Source: Adineta vaga (lineage: Eukaryota > Rotifera). From it: 64,000 nt of DNA. Within the stretch, counting starts at the first letter, position 1. Every line of letters begins with the position of its first letter. The notes under the pieces were generated by a model that was not told the DNA's origin, made no database searches, and saw nothing but the letters and a program-made list of their open reading frames with translations. The translations under genes were made by a program, and so were the position numbers. This document shows, in pieces, positions 15,519 through 27,370 of this stretch. The stretch lies in assembly GCA_021613535.1 (NCBI GenBank), contig CP075495.1, positions 3,472,001 through 3,536,000 on the forward strand, in the 5' to 3' direction.

Positions 15519-16044
15519 TTTTCAATGCTGATTGATCAAGACAGTGAAAATGTGAATTGCCAAGGCATATATTTCATCATAGTATTCTTTATCTATGGAA
15601 ACGACCTTGATTGATCTTCATTCAATATAAATTTTTCTAATTTATTTTCATTTTTCTTATGAAATTTGAATATAGGAATTAAAAAAAAAGAAATATCATC
15701 TTCATGCGATAGAGGGCGTTGATCGACATAATTCTTTACTCTTATTCTATATTTATGTATGTGAAAACAACCAACCACAGATGAATATATCTTTTATATA
15801 TGTTATTGTCATGTGACGAGGATACGTTTGACAGTATCATATACGATTTTTGTCTCTTATAGATTAATCTCAGTTAGTGAATTAGTAAAAAAAGCAACAA
15901 CGACATTATCTGAATCTCCTATATGGCTTATTCTTTTTCGATTATATCCAACAACAATTTCATGTTAAATAATTTCATATCAATTCCTAAGTTTTCTTTA
16001 TCATTAAAACGCTGTTATTGTTAATCGAAAAAAGTTAATCGAAA
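15519..16044. other. Divergent intergenic region AGBL5 / MAF1
   Basis: A 526 bp head-to-head gap that must hold both promoters. I see no recognisable element beyond AT-rich sequence. Confidence 0.6.
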
Positions 16045-17012
16045 ATGAAGTTACTTGAAAATTCCAAACTCGAAGCAATTAGTTCAATACTTTCCATTGA
16101 TACACCTGTGTGTGATATCACAACTCGGTATATCATTTCATTTCATTTTGAACTAAATACTAATGTTTTTTAAATTGATTTAGTGTTGAAAGTTACTCAT
16201 GTAAAATGGCCGGTGATCCCAAGAAACTCTATAAACAATTAAGAAATGAACCAGGAACATCTCCACATGATCTCGAAATTCTTGGCCCATCTCAAACTAA
16301 ATCACCTGCATATAATTCAAGTTTTCTAACAACACCACCACCGCAAGATGTTCATGCAAATCCAATTGCTCGATCAATATCAAGCGATGATGAATCACCA
16401 TTGGTAAAGACGATTCCACGGAAAACATTGATCTTCTTAATATCAACATTAAATGCAACATTTGAGCCTGATTATGAATTTAGTTCATGTACAAGTCATG
16501 ATTTTAGTCGAGAAACAAATTTCGAAGTAAATATATGTATACAGAGTAAATGATAACTATTTCTTTCTATTTAGTTGGTTAAAACTGAAGTCGATTCTCG
16601 ATTTCTATCGAGTATTGGTGATTATTATCGATCATTATCATCACAATTATGGTCAACGATTGATGAAGAAATCAATATTAAAGAAAGTGAAATTTTTAGG
16701 TAAGAAGAAATTTGATTGTCAATGTAAATGAATGTTTTTCTTTTCGAATAGCTATCGTCCCGATGGTACATCGGATCCATTTTCTGAAAGTGGACTTATT
16801 TGGTCATTTAATTTCTTCTTATACAATCGAAAACTTCGTCGAATTCTTTTTCTTACATGTCGAGCAGATTGTAAAACATCCACCAAGAATGATAATGATA
16901 ATGAAGATGAAAGTTTAGATCATAATAATTATCTGGGATTTGAAGGGTAAAGATGAAATTTTTCTCTATCTATAATGTTTCTTTTCCTTTTGTTTTTAGT
17001 GTTATGGATTGA
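16045..17012 (+). CDS. MAF1: MAF1, repressor of RNA polymerase III
   Basis: MAF1 binds the Pol III clamp and blocks recruitment to TFIIIB when nutrients or TOR signalling fall, lowering tRNA and 5S synthesis. Five exons can be joined. The protein opens MKLLENSKLEAISSIL, then VESYSCKMAGDPKKLYKQL (box A), KTLIFLISTLNATFEPDYEF followed by FSRETNFE (box B), QLWSTIDEEINIKESEIFSY and SDPFSESGLIWSFNFFLYNR then RKLRRILFLTCRA (box C). This is the full order of conserved boxes. The Ser/Pro-rich linker between boxes A and B is where TOR/PKA sites lie in other species. The C-terminal acidic tail is short and ends GVMD. AATAAA near 17315 is a plausible poly(A) signal. Confidence 0.96.
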
Positions 17013-17561
17013 TTTCAAGATCTGCAGATAATATCATCCGGTTCTGTATCGATGTATTACGAGCTCGTGATGTTTTCTTTTCTCTTTCTTCATCAGAACT
17101 TTTTAGAAGTTATTTTCAACGCCTTCTCCTCTATCTCATATCCTTTCTTTGTACATTTGCATTTGACACCTTTCTTGCTATTGTAAATTAGCTATTTTTT
17201 GTTATTTTCTTTTGTCATTCAGACATTCAAGGTTGTACATAGTCATCGGAACGTCGAACAAAAACGTTATGCACTTGAACGAAGGTTTATTGTATGTCGT
17301 ATGTAGATAGATAATGAATAAATATAACTGAAAAAGAAACGACATACTCTTTTCATAGAAGATATTTTCAAGAACATATTTATTGTCTAGAATACGAATT
17401 TATTTCATAGGTCTTTTCTTTTAATTTCACTATTCAAAAAATACAAACTATTCTCAATAATGAAGTTAGTCAACTCCTAACAATTACTCATGATTATTGA
17501 ATATACTAGTCACAAAATAAAATCACAGATCAAAAAATTACATTGTCTTCATTCATTTAAT
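17013..17561. other. Convergent 3' region MAF1 / SDR gene
   Basis: Probable 3' UTRs of two converging genes: AATAAA near 17315 on plus, and TTTATT near 17376 and 17398 giving signals on minus. No further gene seen. Confidence 0.55.
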
Positions 17562-18599
17562 TTAAGCTGATTCAGTACGTAATAAAATTCGATAAAGTAA
17601 TTTGGGAAAAAAACGACGTAAATATATAACTACTGCTGCTAAATGACCAACATAGATTTCATGTTTTCGAGCAGCAATTCCATGAAGTATATCATTGGCA
17701 CATACAGTTGGATCGGTTCCTTTTTCAGTTTTTGGATCCATTTTTTTATGTAATGCACCCGATCCGTCGAAAGCATTGATGGATATATCTGTTTTCACAA
17801 AACCAGGACATACCATGGTCACATCGATATGATCACGAGCATGTTCTAATCGAAGAGAATCAAAAAAGCCATGTAAAGCATGTTTAGAAGCAGCATAAGA
17901 TGAACGTAATGGTGTTCCAGCATAGCCTGTTGCTGATGTTACCACGACATAATGTCCTTTTTGACGTTCCACGAAATTCTAAGAAAGAAAAAAAAACGAA
18001 ATCAAATTATTCAGCTTCAAACCGTTCACTTTTCGCTTACTGGTAGAACAGCTTTACTTAATGTAATCGTACCCAAATAATTAATGTTCATTAATCGTGA
18101 ATCAACTTTATAAACAGTATCTCGAATTAAACTTCGTTGAGATATGCCAGCATTATTAATCAAAATATCAATATGTTTAAATCGATCAAGTACTAGATCG
18201 ACTTTCGATTGAAAACCATAATCATGTATTTCAAGATCAAGTGGTAAAACAAGACAATGACCAGAATCAAGATTTAATTCTCTAACTAATAATTGTAATT
18301 CATCTTCACGTCTCGCTGATATAACTAAACGTGTCGTTGGCGAGAGACGAGCTAATTCTTTAACTAATTCTCGGCCAATGCCTGATGATGCACCTAAAAT
18401 AAAACGAAGTGTGCAATTTAAGAATTTATTTGATGATTGAAATGAGAAAGTCTATCTGCTACTTACCAGTAATCCAAACGACTTTATTTTGAAAATATTT
18501 TTCGATATTATCATGTAAAGGATAAATAAAATAAGCAATAATGGCAATAATACCGAAATAAAGGAGAATCTGGAAGAAAATATTTATAAAGTCGTTCAT
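17562..18599 (-). CDS. DHRS7: Short-chain dehydrogenase/reductase (DHRS7/DHRS7B-like)
   Basis: A membrane-anchored NAD(P)-dependent oxidoreductase of the classical SDR family. A hydrophobic N-terminal anchor (about residues 5-28) is followed by the cofactor motif TGASSGIG, which is assembled across an intron, then NNAGISQRS, a catalytic Ser in VVVTSATGYAG, the YAASK catalytic pair and PGFVKTDIS. The NNAGIS..G/S...DT and INAFDGSGALHKKMD segments resemble the DHRS7B/DHRS7C group of ER-membrane reductases. The substrate cannot be read from sequence; related human enzymes act on steroids, retinoids or acyl-dihydroxyacetone phosphate. Three exons. The start at 18599 lies a few bases after an acceptor-like ATATTTCTAG. 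Confidence 0.88.
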
Positions 18600-19301
18600 A
18601 ATTCTAGAAATATAGAAATCTTTTTATTCTATTTTACAAGCGACTAGATGAAATTTCTTTGTGTTGTGTATCCTCATTTTAATAAGAACGAGTGAATTTT
18701 CTAAAACTATTTCAACGGATACACAGTATGAATGTGAATATAGTCGAATGAAATTTGACCGTTGAATTTCATCTTTCATATATGATGAGAAATAACCAAG
18801 ATGCCATATTTTCATTGATTAGTTCCATAAAATAGCCAGTAGATATTAAAAGCATCAAAATCTCTAGCCAATCATTTTAGAATAAAATCATTTTAAAAGA
18901 ATATCTCTCTTGACATCTATTATTAACTACACAAATGTGACATACTTTTTAACATAAATATAAAACGAGTACAAGCGCCCTCTTTCATATTAGTTCCATA
19001 TAGAATAGAAACTGTTGTTCTACACTTCATTCAGTATTTTATCAGCTCTGTGATTATATGATAACTTTTCAATTTCATCAGTCATAAATGTTTTTACAAA
19101 ACGAATAGATCATCCTATATAAAATATGAAAATGTTGTATCGTCAAAATACAATAAGGATAATACTAGAAGAAGGACAATAACAGTTGTTACGGGTAAAC
19201 AAATCAAAAACCAAAATTACATCATGTGCTACTTTTTCATTCTAAAAGGATACTATTGATGACAAGTCACATATGTTTCTAAAAGAAACTATACGATTGT
19301 C
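18600..19301. other. Intergenic region
   Basis: About 700 bp with no supported exon; 3' side of the mutase gene and upstream side of the SDR gene on the minus strand. Confidence 0.55.
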
Positions 19302-21942
19302 TTATTTGGATTTGTTCGATGAAGATGTTGATGAACTAAATGTTTTTTCAATATGATCAAGAATTTGAAGTGCTGCTTCAGGAATACGAGTTCCTGGTCC
19401 AAAAATAAGCTTAACACCGTGATCATACAACTGTTGATGATCTTGAGGTGGAACCACACCACCGACAGTAACTATAATGTCACGTCGACCTAATTCTTCA
19501 AGTTTATGAATTAATTCTGGCACGAGTGTTTTATGTCCAGCACCTAATGTACTAACACCAACAACATGAACATCAGCATCAATAGCTTGAAGTGCAACTT
19601 CCGATGGAGTCTACAACAATTTTATGAAAAGTCTGAAGAGATACAATTACAAAGAAATGACATACAGCAAATAAGGGACCAATGTCGACGTCAAATCCAA
19701 GATCACTAAAAGCAGAGGCAATGACTTTAGCACCACGATCATGTCCATCTTGACCAACTTTGGCGACGAGTATTCGAGGATGTCGACCATCAATTTTTGA
19801 GAATTTCTATGGAAATGATTCAAAATTTTTAAAACAATTTTAACAACAATATTTAACAAACCTCAACTCGATCAGAAACCTGTTGAAGTTCATCATTATT
19901 TTTGCCATCATTGAATGTTTTTCTATATGCTCCACTGACAAGACGTGAATCAGCGACATGTCGTGAAAAAATATCTTCTAATGCTTGAGAAATTTCTCCC
20001 AATGTACAACGAACTCGCGCTGCTTCAATTGCTGCTTCAAGTAAATTTCCAGTACCCGATTTATCACGAGCAATCTCTCGAATCTTTTCCAAACATTGAT
20101 CGACTTTTGATTGATCACGTGCTTGTTTCACTTTTCTTATTTTTTCAATTTGTTGTTCTCGAACTTGTCGATTATCAATTTGTAATACTTGAATAACCTC
20201 TTCTTTTTCTAATTTATGTTTATTCACACCAACAATTGTTTCTTTTCCATCATCGATCATAGCTTGTCGTTTTGCAGCACATTCTTCAATCTTTAATTTT
20301 GGTACACCAGCAACAATAGCTTTTGCCATGCCACCCATTTGTTCAACTTCAGTAATCAATTCACGAGCTTTATTATAAACTTCATCGGTTAATGCTTCCA
20401 TCATATAAGATCCAGCCCATGGATCAATAATCTATTGGGAAAAGGATGAATATGAATTTCTTTGACGATATTGAATTCGTATCTTTTTTTGTCTTACCTT
20501 TGGAATGCCTGTTTCTTCTTGTAGAATTATTTGAGTATTTCTGGCAATACGTGAACTTTGTACTGATGGAAGAGCAAGTGCTTCATCGAATGAATTTGTA
20601 TGAAGAGATTGAGTACCACCAAAAACAGCGGATAAAGCTTCTAATGTTGTACGAATAACATTATTGTATGGATCTTGAGCTGTTAATGACCAACCAGATG
20701 TTTGACAATGACAACGTAACATCATAGATTGAGCTTTTTTTGGTGAGAAATTTTCCTTCATTAAATTAGCCCACAGACGACGTGCTGCTCGAAGTTTGGC
20801 GATTTCCTATAGAAAATTTTGTATACAATTTAGATCTGAAATTGAATTCAAAACTAACCATGTAAAAATTCATTCCAATACCCCAAAAAAATGAAAGACG
20901 TGGTGCAAAATCATCGATAGCTAAACCAGCTTTGAGACCTAAGAAGAAAGATAAAATCTATTTCTTTATTATGAATATAATCATATCGTACCAGTTCGAC
21001 AATATTCTAAACCATCAGCGATCGTATAAGCTAATTCAAGTGTTGCTGTTGCACCAGCTTCTTGCATATGATAACCACTAATTGAAATGGAATTAAAGTG
21101 TGGCATATTTTTTGATGTATAACGAAAGATATCAGCAATAATTTTCATCGAAGGTTCTGGTGGATAAATATATGTATTTCGAACCATAAATTCTTTGAGA
21201 ATATCATTTTGAATTGTTCCAGTTAATTGATTTTGTTTGGCACCCTATGAATCAAAAATAATTTTAATTAAGAATAATGTTTACATCAATATCGTTACTT
21301 GTTCTTCAGCAGCAACAACATACATAGCAAGAACTGGTAGAACAGCTCCATTCATTGTCATTGATACAGAGATGGTTGAGAGAGGAATTGAATCAAATAA
21401 TTGTTTCATATCTTCAACGGTATCAATTGCTACACCGGCCATTCCAACATCACCACTAACACGTTCATTATCTGAATCATAACCACGATGTGTAGCTAAA
21501 TCAAACGCGACCGAAAGACCTTGTTGACCAGCTGCTAAATTAGCTCGATAGAATCGATTCGATTCTTCAACAGTACTAAAGCCAGCATATTGACGAATAG
21601 TCCATGGTCGTTGAGCATACATTGTTGGATATGGACCACGAGTATATGGAAATACACCGGGAATTTCTTCTTTACTTTTAACATCATCTGATGTATACAA
21701 TGGTTTCAATTTAATATCTTCATATGTTGTCCAATTTAATGAATCTAATGGAATTTTTTTTAATTGTTTCGTTGCAACTTTACTCCATTCTGATTGTAAC
21801 GAGGAGAGACAAGCTATCTAGAAGAAGAAGAAGTTATAATTCGACTTGTTGCATAAATTTATTCGAAAATAATTACTTGAGATCTTTCATTAATCCTTAT
21901 CGATAGAAGACGTGATCGAACAGACAAAAGTTGTCGGTACAT
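19302..21942 (-). CDS. MMUT: Methylmalonyl-CoA mutase, mitochondrial
   Basis: The adenosylcobalamin-dependent mutase converts L-methylmalonyl-CoA to succinyl-CoA in the mitochondrial matrix, the last step of propionate breakdown. The N-terminus ([20 protein letters not shown]) is Arg/Ser/Leu-rich without acids for the first 17 residues, a good presequence. The TIM-barrel domain includes [98 protein letters not shown] and [13 protein letters not shown]. The B12 domain has [20 protein letters not shown], containing DxHxxG with the cobalt-ligand His, and [11 protein letters not shown]. About 735 residues, near the human 750. Eight or so short introns. No key residue is missing. It could occur as a homodimer as in animals. 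Confidence 0.97.
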
Positions 21943-22533
21943 TGACTTGGTTTTTTAATAAAAATGAATCATGAAAATATAAGAAGAGAAGAGAAGAATA
22001 ATAGTAATTTTAGCTAGCTCGATGATCAAAATCGTTTTAATAACGAACAAGAAACAAGGCATAAGATGTCACTATACAACAACTATGCTGAATCGATTCT
22101 TTTCTTATTATTCGTACTCGCATGTATTGCAGCTTCGAAAACAAAACAAAACACAAGTATTGTAGAATCTTATGATAATTGATTGCTCGTATAGTACGTC
22201 TAAGTTAAGCATTGTTATTTATTGATAAGAAAACTATATATTTGATTTCAAATCTACCCTTATCCACTAAATTCTTCTTTTTTTGAATGATGTTTTGGTT
22301 AATTCCTCGATTGATTCGACTGAAAAATCAGATATTAAATAAAGACAATAAAATTTTGTCGTATTCATCTTATTTATTAGTTTCGTTTCGTAGTGTCAAG
22401 GCATACAGTAGATATTTGTAAAAAAAAGAGAAGATAGTTCTTTAAAATATAAAATTCTTTTCATACTTAAAGAGAAAGGTACAAAAAAAAAGTCAAAGTA
22501 GAAAATGAATGAAAGAATGAGAATGTTTAAAAG
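21943..22533. other. Intergenic region
   Basis: About 590 bp between the mutase start and the 3' end of the next minus-strand gene; no exon or RNA recognised. Confidence 0.55.
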
Positions 22534-23058
22534 TTATTTATTGATTGGATAGGCATTGTGTGTAATTGATGAATTAGAGATTTGTGGACTAATTGAAAGA
22601 CGAGGAACAAGTTGTTGAGAAGATTGAATAGGTAATGTTGTAATTGTTATACGAGGAGCTTTAACATCTGTTAAGCGATGTCCATTGAAAATTGGTTGAG
22701 GTGGTGATAATAATCCATGATTTGTCGAGCTAACATATCGATTACCATTATTCGAAGGATGATTAGCTGAAGGTCGTCGATTTGGATCAAGACGACGTTG
22801 TTGTGCAGAAGAATGACGTCTCAAATTATTCTCTTGTATGATTACTGAGAGACGTTCCATTGGATCATTAGAACCTTGGTTTCGTTTTAAACAGAGACAA
22901 TGAGACCATTTATAAATAGCTACAATAAGCATAACCAAAATAACAGCTACAATACCAATACATAAACCGATAAAATCACGTGTTAAAGGTGTTGGTGTTG
23001 AATCGTCTACTTCTGGAATACTCAAATCAGACACTAACAAAAAAAGATATAATGACAA
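22534..23058 (-). CDS. Unrecognised single-pass membrane protein
   Basis: I do not recognise this protein. A very short extracellular or lumenal part (SIPEVDDSTPTPLTRD) is followed by one strong membrane segment (FIGLCIGIVAVILVMLIVAI) and then a basic Cys patch (KWSHCLCLKR) typical of a palmitoylated inner-membrane border. A tail of about 115 residues is rich in Ser, Asn, Pro, Arg and Gln, with RRHSS and RRPS phosphosite-like motifs. The start is uncertain. The frame can begin at 23058 (MSLYLFLLV), but those codons coincide with a T-rich acceptor-like tract ending TTTTTTGTTAG. If that is an acceptor, a donor GTAAGT at about 23087-23092 would join so that ATG is created across the junction (A|TG TCT GAT), and in-frame TAA lies just upstream. 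It may also be the last exon of a receptor whose ectodomain exons I could not find. Confidence 0.55.
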   Translation of the reverse strand: MSLYLFLLVSDLSIPEVDDSTPTPLTRDFIGLCIGIVAVILVMLIVAIYKWSHCLCLKRNQGSNDPMERLSVIIQENNLRRHSSAQQRRLDPNRRPSANHPSNNGNRYVSSTNHGLLSPPQPIFNGHRLTDVKAPRITITTLPIQSSQQLVPRLSISPQISNSSITHNAYPINK

Positions 23059-24002
23059 ATGAATTGCAAGAATTAATTAAGTATACTTACTTTTTGTTTT
23101 CACGTAGGTTTTCTCAGAAATTTAACGAAAAAACTTTATTTATCACAGATAAATAGAAAGAACGAGAAAATACTAAACGTTTACAATAACAACAACTAGT
23201 CTAATCTTTCCTTTCTCGTCCTGTTTCTTTTCATTATTATATGTTAATAAATATATATACATATATAGTCTAGGCGTGGTTGAGCACGAATTTATCTCTC
23301 TCTATTACTACGTACATACATACATACATGAAATCAACTGACAGTTAACAAAAGAAGAAAATTCGTTCGATGATTTATTCGTGTTTTCCAATAAAAAGCA
23401 ATACACCTACTTTAGAAATAAACATTTCAAAATCAATTTTTTTCTTCAATAGCAAACGCTAAAATAAAAGCAGATAGTGTTTACGATTGAAGAGAAAAAT
23501 CGCGAGTGCTTCGAGTTCATTCTCCAAAAGAATATCTAATCTATTATTAATCAGCCATCATGATTTTACTTTCATCAATTGTTAATTTTGATATGAAACA
23601 GATACTAAATTTCTTACATACATTCAGTTTGTTTAATAGAAATATTATATATTTAAATACATTCGACCAAAAGTGTTTACTAGATAATGAGAATAACAAC
23701 TACAATACAATTCATGTGCTGCTTTTTCTTTAAATATACGACTATTATAAGAGAAATTTTGAAAGAACATATTCTTCGGCGGAAAAAAAGATACAATCAT
23801 CAGATTAGAAATCGACTAGGTCAAGACATGTATGTTACTTAGTTTGACTCATTTTACACGGGCATATTGCATAATAAACAAAAAAATCTATGAAATATAC
23901 ATACAAACAAACAAAGAAAGAAAGAAAGAAAGAAAGAAAAGATTTGTAAACATGTCAAAATAGATTCGATTCGTTATGATGTTCAGGTATATACATATAT
24001 TA
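23059..24002. other. Intergenic region
   Basis: About 940 bp without a supported coding exon. It contains a possible 5' non-coding exon of the minus-strand membrane protein ending near 23093 and an (AAAG)n run near 23917-23940. Confidence 0.5.
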
Positions 24003-25706
24003 TCAATCACTAGGTGAATCGCTATTATTACCAGATGATGAAGGTCCATTCACTGGAGAACCTTCTTCATCACCACTCAGACCAGTTAAGCCATCTTCTG
24101 GTTTAATAGCAGAATTTGGAGGTTCAAATTGTGCGTACTGTCTAGCAGAATTTTTTTGTTTGATTTTATCTTGTTTTCGCCAAAGCACAATTTCCTGCAA
24201 TAGGAGAATATCGTTATCTATATTCATAAAAGAAAAAAATCTACTTGTTGTTTAAAATAACGTCGTTCTTCTTCATCGACTAGAACTAAATTGAGAAAAT
24301 ATCGAACAGAAAATTTTCTTTGAATATCTTTCATTGTTGGTGTTAAATCATAACCACCCAAGAAAAGACGGATTGGAATGCTTTCACCTAATAAAAAAGA
24401 GATAGAAATCTTCCTAAGTACATATATATATATATATATATATCAAATAATTCTTTACCTCGTACAGGTGCACCATCCATTATTTCATATTTTGCTATTG
24501 TTTCCGTCTCAGCATAAATATTAGGACCATTTCCTGTTGTTTCTTTTTTTAAAATTGCTATTTCCATATGTTTGATTTTAATTCGAACGAGTAAAAAATA
24601 AATTTTTCCCACAATTACATCTTTCAAATGATATCTACATCAATCAAATCAATAATGAAATAGACGAAAGAAAGAAGCGTACACAATTAAACTTACTTCG
24701 ATTTATTATATTCGAATTCAATATGTAAACAATCTTCAATTCCAACTTCCATTTTAATACTATTATTTATTTCAGGAAATTGAGATAATTGTTGAACGCA
24801 TATATCACGTTCAGAAACTGTATTTGTAAATCGACGGATAATAGTTAAACGAATGAAGTATCTAGGAGAAAAACAAATCCAAATATATATATATATATAT
24901 ATATGATGAAATCATGTTTGTTTTCTTTTCAATACCTTAATTTGACATTAATACCAATGTAAGATTCGTATGGTTTTTCAACATTTGGAAAGTGAAAATC
25001 TTTTGTAAAGAAAAGTTTGTTTTTTGTTAATAGAAGAAAAATTAGGTTGTTAATTTTACCTATAGATGTACTTTCAATTAATTCACCTGGAAAAGCAAGT
25101 AATTTTGAAAGATTGATAAATTCATGTATTGTACTACGATCATTTAGCATTTCTAGAAAAGAAGACATTTGCTTTTTTTAATTATCTAATAGGCATTGAT
25201 GATTTGATAAAATTTCAATTTTTTTTAATGCTTCTTTATCACAGTTATTATTGTCACGCTGACTTCCTACTCTCATTTTCATTCATGTCAAATGGATGAA
25301 TATGTTTCTATTTTATCATAATTAAAGACATTTTTCTTGAATATCTTTATCTTTTAAGACGAGATTTTTCTTTCTTCTCTTATTTTCCTTCAATTTAATA
25401 TATCCAAGAGATTTAATCAATATAAATACTAACCAATTTGTCCAACGAATTCCAATCGAATACCTTGATGTTCAACTTTGCTATTCTTTTTTAATTGAAT
25501 TTGTACCTAAATGTAAATTTGAAGTATTTTTCATCAATAATAAAGATTTTATTTACCATTCCTCCAACATCTTCACCATCATAATAAATATGTTGTAAAG
25601 CTCGTTTATTATTATCATCAAGTTTAACTTCAACTTGTTTTCGTTGACCTTGTGGATCTAATAAGAATTCCACATCAACTTTCGATCCTAAACCTAACAG
25701 ATCCAT
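24003..25706 (-). CDS. VPS26: Retromer subunit VPS26
   Basis: VPS26 is the arrestin-fold subunit of retromer, which with VPS35 and VPS29 returns cargo from endosomes to the Golgi or plasma membrane. Landmarks in order: MDLLGLGSKVDVEFLLDPQ, QHIYYDGEDVGG, KVEHQGIRLEFVGQIE, HEFINLSKLLAFPGELIES, VEKPYESYIGINVKLRY, NSIKMEVGIEDCLHIEFEYN, KYHLKDVIVGKIYFLLVRIK, ETETIAKYEIMDGAPVRGES, IPIRLFLGGYDLTPTM, RKFSVRYFLNLVLVDEE and FKQQEIVLWR. The Ser/Gly/Asn/Pro-rich tail is variable in the family. One 60 bp intron (25000-25059) has no in-frame stop, so unspliced RNA would add 20 residues. The start at 25706 fits the family N-terminus; an acceptor-like TTTCTAG lies about 22 bp upstream. NDUFS6 ends only 155 bp upstream on the same strand. 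Confidence 0.97.
25000..25059 (-). other. VPS26: Stop-free 60 bp intron in VPS26
   Basis: Bounded by GTAAAATT and TTTACAAAAG. Its length is a multiple of three and it is open in the VPS26 frame. Removal gives ESTSID|FHFPNVEKP, which fits the family; retention inserts 20 mostly hydrophobic and basic residues. Confidence 0.75.
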
Positions 25707-25861
25707 ATGTAAATATGTGAATAATCTAGAAATCAAATCGAAGAAAGAAAAATGTTTTATGTAGAATATTTTTTCTCTGTTTTGTTTATACTACTAGAAA
25801 AATGACAGAAGAAAAAAAACGAAAAGAGAGAGAGAGGAAAGAGAAAGGAGATTTAAGCAGT

Positions 25862-26534
25862 TTATTGATAAGGTGTAGCTTGTGATGAATCATAAGCACA
25901 TTGATCTTTATTTCGAACTTGTGCTAAATATTCGTCGTATGTTATCGATGGTCCATGTGTACTCTGATCATAATATTTCTTTTGAATAAATTTTCGACCA
26001 CTATAACCACAACTGTGTACAATTGGTTTATCCTAAATTGTTTTTATTAAAATAAGATAATTTCATTTTGAAATTTCTTACTAAATTAATGTACACTTTT
26101 GGATGGCCCAAAGGACCACCACTATCCGACCAAACACCACGTGCTCTACAGACAACAACCGGATCATCACGGACATAATCAATGGCAAATCTTGTATTTA
26201 CCTGAAAGAGAAACAAGAAGAAAATTTTTCATCGATTTACGCATATTTTATATGATTGAAAACAAACCAATTTTCCTTTATTAACAAAACGAATATTTCG
26301 ATAATCATCAGCATCAAAAACTTGACCAGTATGTGTTGCCGTATCTGGTGCATGTAAATCTCGATTGATAGGAACAGTTACTCGTTTTTGGTTAACATCT
26401 TCTTCCCGATCATAAACTTTAACATAGTTTTCATTAGATGATTTTGTTGTAGCTGTCGAAGTGCCGGATGGAGCGTGTGTTTTAAATACTGACATGCAAC
26501 GGCGTGAGCCATATCTCAGAAATAATAGAGACAT
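25862..26534 (-). CDS. NDUFS6: NADH dehydrogenase iron-sulfur protein 6 (complex I, NDUFS6)
   Basis: An accessory subunit of mitochondrial complex I, needed for assembly of the N module; in well-studied species it binds Zn2+. Three exons. The N-terminal region (LLFLRYGSRRCMSVF) is Arg-rich and resembles a presequence. The conserved core is THTGQVFDADDYRNIRFVNK, NTRFAIDYVRDDPVVVCRA, LGHPKVYINLDKPIVHSCGY and GRKFIQKKYYD. The four known zinc ligands are Cys, His, Cys, Cys. Here the His (GHPKVYINL) and the third ligand (SCGY) are present. The first Cys position, nine before that His, is Trp, and the CGYCG motif reads CGYSG. A non-conserved C-terminal tail of about 30 residues follows the usual end. 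The alignment around HPKVYINL is ungapped, so these replacements are read directly. Confidence 0.9.
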
Positions 26535-27370
26535 CTAAAACAGTCTTTAATAAATTATCTTGACGTTTTTCTTCTTGTTTGTGTTGTGTTTATGAATATG
26601 AATGATGATGATGACGATGACGGCACGGCACCAATAAGATAGTTTTTCATTCGTTTGTTTCTTAACCAATGAAAAACAGCGAAAGAAAATTTTTTATTCA
26701 TTGTCTGAACTCGTCAGACATCTAGGAATATAACTAAGTTTCTCATTCTCAGTAGAATGTTCGTTTCTTAGTCTATATGAAGAAAGTTGTTTTGCAGACG
26801 AAAAGAAGTTTGTCAAATCAAAGGAATAAAAAACAACGTATATTCGAACATGACAAATAATTTAAGTGTATTTCATAATACTTCTTTTGATCAAGAATTA
26901 TTTTTCATATGAAAATTGAATATTTATCAATAAAATTGAACTTGAAAAGATATTGATCATATAGAATCATTTCAATCTACTTCGATGAAGAAATATACTT
27001 TGACTAGATGAGTATTGGAAAAGGAAAAAAGAACAAAAAATTAGAACATTTCAATTATTTTATATTTATTTTGACAATAGATCAACTTTCGACTATTAAG
27101 AAAACAATCCGAATAAGAATGATCCATTGAAGGTCTTCTTCTTCTTCTTTCAAATAGGTTTGATCATGTAGAAGGAAGTTTTATCTTGATTTTCTTGGTA
27201 TTTTTTTTAAAGAAAAGAAAAGAAAAGAAACGGAAATCAACTGTTGCTTTTCAGTGTCAATTACGAAATGGGTGCTTGCAACCATTATACAAAAAATAGA
27301 TACACGAAAACAAAAGACATGAAGGGAAGAAAAAGAAGACATCAGAGAAAATTTCTCTTTTTTTTCTCGT
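26535..27370. other. Intergenic region
   Basis: About 835 bp upstream of NDUFS6 and downstream of DIRAS on the minus strand. Simple GAT/GAC and AAAAG runs (near 26605-26620 and 27211-27230); no exon found. Confidence 0.55.
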
